Shown: in pieces, positions 54,250 to 64,000 of the stretch | How the letters are laid out: every line of letters begins with the position of its first letter | Numbering within the stretch: position 1 is the first letter of the stretch | Source: Eunapius fragilis | Lineage: Eukaryota > Porifera > Demospongiae > Spongillida > Spongillidae | NCBI GenBank assembly: GCA_963681505.1 | Contig: OY811990.1 | Span: 5,696,708 to 5,760,707, forward strand | Direction of reading: 5' to 3' | Length of the DNA stretch: 64,000 nt | Made by a program: the position numbers and the translations under genes | Notes under the pieces: generated by a model | Told to the model about the DNA's origin: nothing | The model's database searches: none | Seen by the model: only the letters and a program-made list of their open reading frames with translations

Positions 54250-57200
54250 TATCCATTGCCAAGCTGGTATCCTTGGTACCTTATATCCTATACCATTGCC
54301 AAGCTGGTATCCTTGGTACCTTATATCCTGTACCATTGCCAAGCTGGTATTCTCAGTTGGTACCTTATATCCTGTGCCATTGCCAAGCTGGTATCCTTGG
54401 TACCTTATATCCTGTGCCATTGCCAAGCTGGTATCCTTGGTACCTTATATCCTATACCATTGCCAAGCTGGTATCCTTGGTACCTTATATCCTGTACCAT
54501 TGCCAAGCTGATATCCTTGGTACCTTATATCCTGTGCCATTGCCAAGGTGGTATCCTTGGTACCTTATATCCTATACCATTGCCAAGCTGGTATCCTTGG
54601 TACCTTATATCCTGTACCATTGCCAAGCTGGTATTCTTGGTACCTTATATCCTGTGCCATTGCCAAGCTGGTATCCTTGGTACCTTATATCCTATGCCAT
54701 TGCCAAGGTGGTATCCTTGGTACCTTATATCCTATGCCATTGCCAAGCTGATATCCTTGGTACCTTATATCCTATGCCATTGCCAAGGTGGTATCCTTGG
54801 TACCTTATATCCTGTGCCATTGCCAAGCTGATATCCTTGGTACCTTATATCCTATGCCATTGCCAAGCTGGTATCCTTGGTACCTTATATCCTGTACCAT
54901 TGCCAAGCTGATATCCTTGGTACCTTATATCCTATGCCATTGCCAAGCTGGTATCCTTGGTACCTTATATCCTGTGCCATTGCCAAGCTGGTATCCATGG
55001 TACCTTATATCCTGTACCATTGCCAAGCTGGTATCCATGGTACCTTATATCCTGTGCCATTGCTAAGCTGATATCCTTGGTACCTTATATCCTATGCCAT
55101 TGCCAAGCTGGTATCCATGGTACCTTATATCCTGTACCATTGCCAAGCTGGTATCCTTGGTACCTTATATTCTATGCCATTGCCAAGCTGGTATCCTTGG
55201 TACCTTATATCCTATGCCATTGCCAAGCTGGTATCCTTGGTACCTTATATCCTGTGACATTGCCAAGCTGGTATCCTTGGTACCTTATATCCTATGCCAT
55301 TGCCAAGCTGGTATCCTTGGTACCTTATATCCTATGCCATTGCCAAGCTGGTATCCTTGGTACCTTATATCCTGTGACATTGCCAAGCTGGTATCCTTGG
55401 TACCTTATATCCTGTGCCATTGCCAAGCTGATATCCTTGGTACCTTATATCCTATGCCATTGCCAAGCTGGTATCCTTGGTACCTTATATCCTGTGACAT
55501 TGCCAAGCTGGTATCCTTGGTACCTTATATCCTATGCCATTGCCAAGCTGGTATCCTTGGTACCTTATATCCTATGCCATTGCCAAGCTGGTATCCTTGG
55601 TACCTTATATCCTGTGACATTGCCAAGCTGGTATCCTTGGTACCTTATATCCTGTGCCATTGCCAAGCTGGTATCCTTGGTACCTTATATCCTGTGCCAT
55701 TGCCAAGCTGATATCCTTGGTACCTTATATCCTGTGCCATTGCCAAGCTGGTATCCTTAGTACCTTATATCCTATGCCATTGCCAAGCTGGTATCCTTGG
55801 TACCTTATATCCTATGCCATTGCCAAGGTGGTATCCTTGGTACCTTATATCCTATGCCATTGCCAAGCTGGTATCCTTGGTACCTTATATCCTGTACCAT
55901 TGCCAAGCTGATATCCTTGGTACCTTATATCCTATGCCATTGCCAAGGTGGTATCCTTGGTACCTTATATCCTGTGCCATTGCCAAGCTGGTATCCTTGG
56001 TACCTTATATCCTGTACCATTGCCAAGCTGGTATCCTTGGTACCTTATATTCTATGCCATTGCCAAGCTGGTATCCTTGGTACCTTATATCCTATGCCAT
56101 TGCCAAGCTGATATCCTTGGTACCTTATATCCTATGCCATTGCCAAGCTGGTATCCTTGGTACCTTATATCCTGTACCATTGCCAAGCTGATATCCTTGG
56201 TACCTTATATTCTATGCCATTGCCAAGCTGATATCCTTGGTACCTTATATCCTATGCCATTGCCAAGCTGGTATCCTTGGTACCTTATATCCTGTGCCAT
56301 TGCCAAGCTGGTATCCTTGGTACCTTATATCCTGTGCCATTGCCAAGCTGATATCCTTGGTACCTTATATCCTGTGCCATTGCCAAGCTGGTATCCTTGG
56401 TACCTGCCATTGCCAAGCTGGTATCCTTGGTACCTTATATCCTGTACCATTGCCAAGCTGGTATCCTTGGTACCTTATATCCTATGCCATTGCCAAGCTG
56501 GTATCCTTGGTACCTTATATCCTATGCCATTGCCAAGCTGGTATCCTTGGTACCTTATATCCTATGCCATTGCCAAGCTGGTATCCTTGGTACCTTATAT
56601 CCTGTGCCATTGCCAAGCTGATATCCTTGGTACCTTATATCCTATGCCATTGCCAAGCTGGTATCCTTGGTACCTTATATCCTATGCCATTGCCAAGGTG
56701 GTATCCTTGGTACCTTATATCCTATGCCATTGCCAAGGTGGTATCCTTGGTACCTTATATCCTGTGCCATTGCCAAGCTGGTATCCTTGGTACCTTATAT
56801 CCTGTGCCATTGCCAAGCTGGTATCCTTGGTACCTTATATCCTATGCCATTGCCAAGGTGGTATCCTTGGTACCTTATATCCTGTGCCATTGCCAAGCTG
56901 GTATCCTTGGTACCTTATATCCTATGCCATTGCCAAGCTGGTATCCTTGGTACCTTATATCCTATGCCATTGCCAAGCTGGTATCCTTGGTACCTTATAT
57001 CCTATGCCATTGCCAAGCTGGTATCCTTGGTACCTTATATCCTGTGCCATTGCCAAGCTGATATCCTTGGTACCTTATATCCTATGCCATTGCCAAGCTG
57101 GTATCCTTGGTACCTTATATCCTGTGCCATTGCCAAGGTGGTATCCTTGGTACCTTATATCCTGTGCCATTGCCAAGCTGGTATCCTTGGTACCTTATAT

Positions 57201-60200
57201 CCTGTGCCATTGCCAAGCTGGTATCCTTGGTACCTTATATCCTATGCCATTGCCAAGGTGGTATCCTTGGTACCTTATATCCTGTGCCATTGCCAAGCTG
57301 GTATCCTTGGTACCTTATATCCTGTACCATTGCCAAGCTGGTATCCTTGGTACCTTATATCCTGTACCATTGCCAAGCTGGTATCCTTGGTACCTTATAT
57401 CCTGTGCCATTGCCAAGCTGGTATCCTTGGTACCTTATATCCTGTGCCATTGCCAAGGTGGTATCCTTGGTACCTTATATCCTATGCCATTGCCAAGCTG
57501 GTATCCTTGGTACCTTATATCCTGTGCCATTGCCAAGCTGATATCCTTGGTACCTTATATCCTGTACCATTGCCAAGCTGATATCCTTGGTACCTTATAT
57601 CCTGTACCATTGCCAAGCTGGTATCCTTGGTACCTTATATCCTATGCCATTGCCAAGGTGGTATCCTTGGTACCTTATATCCTGTGCCATTGCCAAGCTG
57701 ATATCCTTGGTACCTTATATCCTGTACCATTGCCAAGCTGATATCCTTGGTACCTTATATCCTGTACCATTGCCAAGCTGGTATCCTTGGTACCTTATAT
57801 CCTGTGCCATTGCCAAGGTGGTATCCTTGGTACCTTATATCCTATGCCATTGCCAAGGTGGTATCCTTGGTACCTTATATCCTATGCCATTGCCAAGGTG
57901 GTATCCTTGGTACCTTATATCCTGTACCATTGCCAAGCTGGTATCCTTGGTACCTTATATCCTGTGCCATTGCCAAGGTGGTATCCTTGGTACCTTATAT
58001 CCTATGCCATTGCCAAGGTGGTATCCTTGGTACCTTATATCCTATGCCATTGCCAAGCTGATATCCTTGGTACCTTATATCCTGTGCCATTGCCAAGGTG
58101 GTATCCTTGGTACCTTATATCCTATGCCATTGCCAAGGTGGTATCCTTGGTACCTTATATCCTATGCCATTGCCAAGGTGGTATCCTTGGTACCTTATAT
58201 CCTATGCCATTGCCAAGGTGGTATCCTTGGTACCTTATATCCTATGCCATTGCCAAGGTGGTATCCTTGGTACCTTATATCCTATGCCATTGCCAAGGTG
58301 GTATCCTTGGTACCTTATATCCTGTACCATTGCCAAGCTGGTATCCTTGGTACCTTATATCCTGTGCCATTGCCAAGGTGGTATCCTTGGTACCTTATAT
58401 CCTATGCCATTGCCAAGGTGGTATCCTTGGTACCTTATATCCTGTGCCATTGCCAAGCTGGTATCCTTGGTACCTTATATCCTGTACCATTGCCAAGCTG
58501 ATATCCTTGGTACCTTATATCCTGTACCATTGCCAAGCTGGTATCCTTGGTACCTTATATCCTATGCCATTGCCAAGGTGGTATCCTTGGTACCTTATAT
58601 CCTGTGCCATTGCCAAGCTGGTATCCTTGGTACCTTATATCCTGTGCCATTGCCAAGCTGGTATCCTTGGTACCTTATATCCTATGCCATTGCCAAGCTG
58701 GTATCCTTGGTACCTTATATCCTGTACCATTGCCAAGCTGATATCCTTGGTACCTTATATCCTATGCCATTGTCAAGCTGGTATCCTTGGTACCTTATAT
58801 CCTGTGCCATTGCCAAGCTGGTATCCTTGGTACCTTATATCCTATGCCATTGCCAAGCTGGTATCCTTGGTACCTTATATCCTGTACCATTGCCAAGCTG
58901 ATATCCTTGGTACCTTATATCCTATGCCATTGCCAAGCTGGTATCCTTGGTACCTTATATCCTATGCCATTGCCAAGCTGATATCCTTGGTACCTTATAT
59001 CCTGTGCCATTGCCAAGGTGGTATCCTTGGTACCTTATATCCTATGCCATTGCCAAGCTGGTATCCTTGGTACCTTATATCCTATGCCATTGCCAAGCTG
59101 GTATCCTTGGTACCTTATATCCTATGCCATTGCCAAGCTGGTATCCTTGGTACCTTATATCCTATGCCATTGCCAAGGTGGTATCCTTGGTACCTTATAT
59201 CCTGTGCCATTGCCAAGCTGGTATCCTTGGTACCTTATATCCTGTGCCATTGCCAAGCTGGTATCCTTGGTACCTTATATCCTATGCCATTGCCAAGCTG
59301 ATATCCTTGGTACCTTATATCCTGTGCCATTGCCAAGCTGATATCCTTGGTACCTTATATCCTATGCCATTGCCAAGCTGGTATCCTTGGTACCTTATAT
59401 CCTATGCCATTGCCAAGCTGGTATCCTTGGTACCTTATATCCTATGCCATTGCCAAGCTGGTATCCTTGGTACCTTATATCCTATGCCATTGCCAAGCTG
59501 ATATCCTTGGTACCTTATATCCTATGCCATTGCCAAGCTGGTATCCTTGGTACCTTATATTCTATGCCATTGCCAAGCTGGTATCCTTGGTACCTTATAT
59601 TCTATGCCATTGCCAAGCTGGTATCCTTGGTACCTTATATCCTATACCATTGCCAAGCTGGTATCCTTGGTACCTTATATCCTATGCCATTGCCAAGCTG
59701 GTATCCTTGGTACCTTATATCCTATGCCATTGCCAAGCTGATATCCTTGGTACCTTATATCCTATGCCATTGCCAAGCTGGTATCCTTGGTACCCTATAT
59801 CCTGTGCCATTGCCAAGCTGGTATCCTTGGTACCTTATATCCTATGCCATTGCCAAGCTGATATCCTTGGTACCTTATATCCTGTGCCATTGCCAAGCTG
59901 GTATCCTTGGTACCCTATATCCTGTGCCATTGCCAAGCTGGTATCCTTGGTACCTTATATCCTATGCCATTGCCAAGCTGGTATCCTTGGTACCCTATAT
60001 CCTGTGCCATTGCCAAGCTGGTATCCTTGGTACCTTATATCCTGTGCCATTGCCAAGCTGATATCCTTGGTACCTTATATCCTATACCATTGCCAAGCTG
60101 GTATCCTTGGTACCTTATATCCTGTGCCATTGCCAAGCTGGTATCCTTGGTACCTTATATCCTGTGCCATTGCCAAGCTGGTATCCTTGGTACCTTATAT

Positions 60201-60335
60201 CCTGTGCCATTGCCAAGCTGGTATCCTTGGTACCTTATATCCTATGCCATTGCCAAGCTGGTATCCTTGGTACCTTATATCCTATGCCATTGCCAAGGTG
60301 GTATCCTTGGTACCTTATATCCTGTGCCATTGTCA
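54250..60335. repeat. 40-bp satellite array, about 152 copies, 6.1 kb
   Basis: The unit contains CCATTGCCAAGCTGGTATCC then TTGGTACCTTATATCCTATG. Spacing is exactly 40 bp for most of the array, with one 26-base insertion-type shift near 56405. Variable sites: G/A in CTGTGCC/CTATGCC/CTGTACC, C/G in AAGCTG/AAGGTG, G/A in GGTATC/GATATC. All + frames are open for long distances because 40 leaves remainder 1 on division by 3 and the unit lacks + stops. These frames are not genes. Confidence 0.98.
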
Positions 60336-60665
60336 AGCTGCCTGATATTCTGGTCTCTGTTTTCTACCACTGGAGCCAAAGAGACTCTTGTGGTCTGGAT
60401 CAACTATGCCTGCCTTTCCTAAATGAGATTTCTTAATCTATGATCAAACTAATCTATAATCAAACTAATCTATGATCAAACTAATCTATGATTGAACTCT
60501 AATAACTGTATCAAGAGGACATAATTTGCTAATTGGGTGTACATGTTGCCTGCTAAAACATGAATGATTGGTTCGTTTTGTAGGGGGGGGGGGGGGGGGG
60601 GATATAAAATCTTTCTACCCATCTCAACATATACGGAGGGGATTAAGAACCATATGAAAACATGT
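60336..60665. other. Unique spacer between two satellites, with poly-G run
   Basis: Contains three copies of CTAATCTATGATCAAA-like sequence (60437-60490) and a run of about 19 G (60583-60601). No gene is recognised. Confidence 0.7.
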
Positions 60666-63600
60666 TATTTATACTAAGAGTACCCCTGTACAGTACCCCT
60701 GTACAGTACCCCTGAACAGTACCCCTGTACAGTACCCCTGTACAGTACCCCTGTACAGTACCCCTCTACAGTACCCCTGTACAGTACCCCTGTACAGTAC
60801 CCCTGTACAGTACCCCTGTACAGTACCCCTGTACAGTACTCCTGTACAGTACCCCTGTACGGTACCCCAGAACAGTACCCCTGTACAGTACCCCTGTACA
60901 GTACCCCAGAACAGTACCCCTGTACAGTACCCCTGTACAGTACCCCTGTACGGTACCCCAGAAGAGTACCCCTGTACAGTACCCCTGTACGGTACCCCTG
61001 TACAGTACCTACCCCTGTACAGTACCCCAGAACAGTACCCCTGTACAGTACCCCTGTACAGTACCCCTGTACAGTACCCCAGAACAGTACCCCTGTACAG
61101 TACCCCTGTACAGTACCCCTGTACGGTACCCCAGAACAGTACCCCTGTACAGTACCCCTGTACGGTACCCCTGTACAGTACCTACCCCTGTACAGTACCC
61201 CAGAACAGTACCCCTGTACAGTACCCCTGTACAGTACCCCTGTACAGTACCCCTGTACAGTACCCCTGTACAGTACCCCTGTACAGTACCCCTGTACAGT
61301 ACCCCTGTACAGTACCCCTGTACAGTACCCCTGTACAGTACCCTGTACAGTACCCCTGTACAGTACCCCTGTACAGTACCCCTGTACAGTACCCCTGTAC
61401 AGTACCCCTGTACAGTACCCCTGTACAGTACCCCTGTACAGTACCCCTGTACGGTACCCCAGAACAGTACCCCTGTACAGTACCCCTGTACAGTACCCCA
61501 GAACAGTACCCCTGTACAGTACCCCTGTACAGTACCCCTGTACGGTACCCCAGAACAGTACCCCTGTACAGTACCCCTGTACAGTACCCCTGTACAGTAC
61601 CCCTGTACAGTACCCCTGTACAGTACCCCTGTACAGTACCCCTATACAGTACCCAGTACAGTACCCCTGTACAGTACCCCTGTACAGTACCCCAGAACAG
61701 TACCCCTGTACAGTACCCCTGTACAGTACCCCTGTACAGTACCCCTGTACAGTACCCCTGTACAGTACCCCTGTACGGTACCCCAGAACAGTACCCCTGT
61801 ACAGTACCCCTGTACAGTACCCCAGAACAGTACCCCTGTACAGTACCCCTGTACAGTACCCCTGTACGGTACCCCAGAACAGTACCCCTGTACAGTACCC
61901 CTGTACAGTACCCCTGTACAGTACCCCTGTACAGTACCCCTGTACAGTACCCCTGTACAGTACCCCTGTACAGTACCCCTGTACAGTACCCCTATACAGT
62001 ACCCAGTACAGTACCCCTGTACAGTACCCCTGTACAGTACCCCAGAACAGTACCCCTGTACAGTACCCCTGTACAGTACCCCTGTACAGTACCCCTGTAC
62101 AGTACCCCTGTACAGTACCCCTGTACAGTACCCCTGTACGGTACCCCAGAACAGTACCCCTGTACAGTACCCCTGTACAGTACCCCAGAACAGTACCCCT
62201 GTACAGTACCCCTGTACAGTACCCCTGTACAGTACCCCTGTACGGTACCCCAGAACAGTACCCCTGTACAGTACCCCTGTACAGTACCCCTGTACAGTAC
62301 CTACCCCTGTACAGTACCCCTGTACAGTACCCCTGTACAGTACCCCTGTACAGTACCCCTGTACAGTACCTACCCCTGTACAGTACCCCTGTACAGTACC
62401 CCTGTACAGTACTCCTGTACAGTACCCCTGTACAGTACCCCTGTACAGTACCCCTGTACAGTACCCCAGAACAGTACCCCTGTACAGTACCCCTGTACAG
62501 TACCCCTGTACAGTACCCCTGTACAGTACCCCTGTACAGTACCCCTGTACAGTACCCCTGTACAGTACCCCAGAACAGTACCCCTGTACAGTACCCCTGT
62601 ACAGTACCCATGTACGGTACCCCAGAACAGTACCCCTGTACAGTACCCCTGTACGGTACCCCTGTACAGTACCGACCCCTGTACAGTACCCCTGTACAGT
62701 ACCCCTGTACAGTACCCCTGTAAAGTACCCCTGTACAGTACCCCTGTACAGTACCCCTGTACAGTACCCCTGTACAGTACCCCTGTACAGTACCCCTGTA
62801 CAGTACCCCTGTACAGTACCCTGTACAGTACCCCTGTACAGTACCCCTGTACAGTACCCCTGTACAGTACCCCTGTACAGTACCCCTGTACAGTACCCCT
62901 GTACAGTACCCCAGAACAGTACCCCTGTACAGTACCCCTGTACAGTACCCCTGTACGGTACCCCAGAACAGTACCCCTGAACAGTACCCCTGTACAGTAC
63001 CCCTGTACAGTACCCCTGTACAGTACCCTAGTACAGTACTCCTGTACAGTACCCCTGTACAGTACCCCTGTACAGTACCCCTGTACAGTACCCCTGTACA
63101 GTACCCCTGTACAGTACTCCTGTACAGTACCCCTGTACAGTACCCCTGTACAGTACCCCTGTACAGTACCCCAGAACAGTACCCCTGTACAGTACCCCTG
63201 TACAGTACCCCTGTACAGTACCCCTGTACAGTACCCCTGTACAGTACCCCTGTACGGTACCCCAGAACAGTACCCCTGTACAGTACCCCTGTACAGTACC
63301 CCAGAACAGTACCCCTGTACAGTACCCCTGTACAGTACCCCTGTACGGTACCCCAGAACAGTACCCCTGTACAGTACCCCTGTACAGTACCCCTGTACAG
63401 TACCCCTGTACAGTACCTACCCCTGTACAGTACCCCTGTACAGTACCCCTGTACAGTACCCCTGTACAGTACCCCTGTACAGTACCTACCCCTGTACAGT
63501 ACCCCTGTACAGTACCCCTGTACAGTACTCCTGTACAGTACCCCTGTACAGTACCCCTGTACAGTACCCCTGTACAGTACCCCAGAACAGTACCCCTGTA

Positions 63601-64000
63601 CAGTACCCCTGTACAGTACCCCTGTACAGTACCCCTGTACAGTACCCCTGTACAGTACCCCTGTACAGTACCCCAGAACAGTACCCCTGTACAGTACCCC
63701 TGTACAGTACCCATGTACGGTACCCCAGAACAGTACCCCTGTACAGTACCCCTGTACGGTACCCCTGTACAGTACCGACCCCTGTACAGTACCCCTGTAC
63801 AGTACCCCTGTACAGTACCCCTGTACAGTACCCCTGTACAGTACCCCTGTACAGTACCCCTGTACAGTACCCCTGTACAGTACCCCTGTACAGTACCCCT
63901 GTACAGTACCCCTGTACAGTACCCTGTACAGTACCCCTGTACAGTACCCCTGTACAGTACCCCTGTACAGTGCCCCTGTACAGTACCCCTGTACAGTACC
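60666..64000. repeat. 13-bp satellite array to the window end, with a 1,103-bp higher-order repeat
   Basis: The unit is GTACAGTACCCCT, with GTACGGTACCCCA and GAACAGTACCCCT variants forming a longer pattern. Rare variants recur 1,103 bp apart: CCCATGTACGG near 62608 and 63711, and ACCGACCCC near 62671 and 63774. The minus strand is open over long stretches (GVLYRGTVQGYCT period), which follows from the unit length. The array continues past the window. Confidence 0.97.

Noticed and set aside
54219..60436. Many overlapping open frames up to about 600 codons in three frames
   Set aside because: They are cyclic translations of the 40-bp satellite; frames, codon usage and overlaps are explained by unit length and lack of stops.
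60674..63714. Minus-strand open frames of 645 and 228 codons with a GVLYRGTVQGYCT period
   Set aside because: Translation of the 13-bp satellite; the starts lie within the array and no splice sites or non-repeat sequence are included.
1..64000. tRNA, rRNA or bacterial operon features
   Set aside because: None seen; gene structure with introns throughout rules out a prokaryotic reading.

Overview
The window reads as nuclear DNA of an animal. It has short GT-AG introns (about 60 bp to a few hundred bp), metazoan gene families (TRRAP, RACGAP1, RING/B-box/filamin/NHL TRIM proteins, a cAMP-receptor-like GPCR, large cadherin-like adhesion domains), hAT and MITE-like transposons, and very long minisatellite arrays. 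Several TRIM-NHL paralogues, a cAMP-receptor-like GPCR, tiny introns and giant extracellular repeat proteins together suggest a sponge or another early-branching metazoan. This is inference; no species marker is visible.

The main structure is a repeated multi-gene cassette. Its order is TRRAP N-terminal exons, a GPCR C-terminal half on the opposite strand, RACGAP1 RhoGAP and C-terminal exons, a two-exon TRIM-NHL gene, then exons of a cadherin-like adhesion gene. Set 1 (+) covers about 1.6-5.8 kb, set 2 (+) 15.5-29.2 kb and set 3 (+) 30.2-36.1 kb. Set 4 (-) covers 53.6-46.0 kb. A further TRIM 3' end lies at 1-602. Sets 3 and 4 face each other and form an imperfect inverted repeat centred near 41-43 kb. 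TRRAP, RACGAP1 and the GPCR are cut at the same points wherever those ends survive, so the cassette seems to have formed from gene fragments and then been amplified. Most copies have since decayed through frameshifts, stops, exon loss and insertions. TRIM copies A, C and D remain open. RACGAP1 copies C and D remain open, but D (and broken copy 1) has Trp in place of the RhoGAP arginine finger.

Between and beside the gene blocks lie five large tandem arrays: 34 bp (5.98-8.87 kb), 37 bp (9.94-15.35 kb, with a 629-bp higher-order repeat), 34 bp of a different sequence (40.9-41.7 kb), 40 bp (54.25-60.34 kb) and 13 bp (60.67 kb to the window end, with a 1,103-bp higher-order repeat). A CCACCACCACTCTCCC-type array fills 24.5-25.9 kb. 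The long open frames across these arrays are artefacts of repeat length and are not annotated as genes.

Mobile elements are well supported because paralogous copies provide empty sites: a 1,537-bp fold-back element (18200-19736), a 714-bp internally deleted hAT element (20235-20948) and a 188-bp TIR element (33524-33711). There is also a 129-bp-arm perfect hairpin (38152-38444) and a non-LTR reverse-transcriptase fragment. A separate exon at 41790-42031 encodes a double zinc ribbon. The last 38 bases of that exon align codon by codon with the whole first coding exon of the TRIM genes, which suggests that the TRIM first exon is a remnant of a zinc-ribbon exon.
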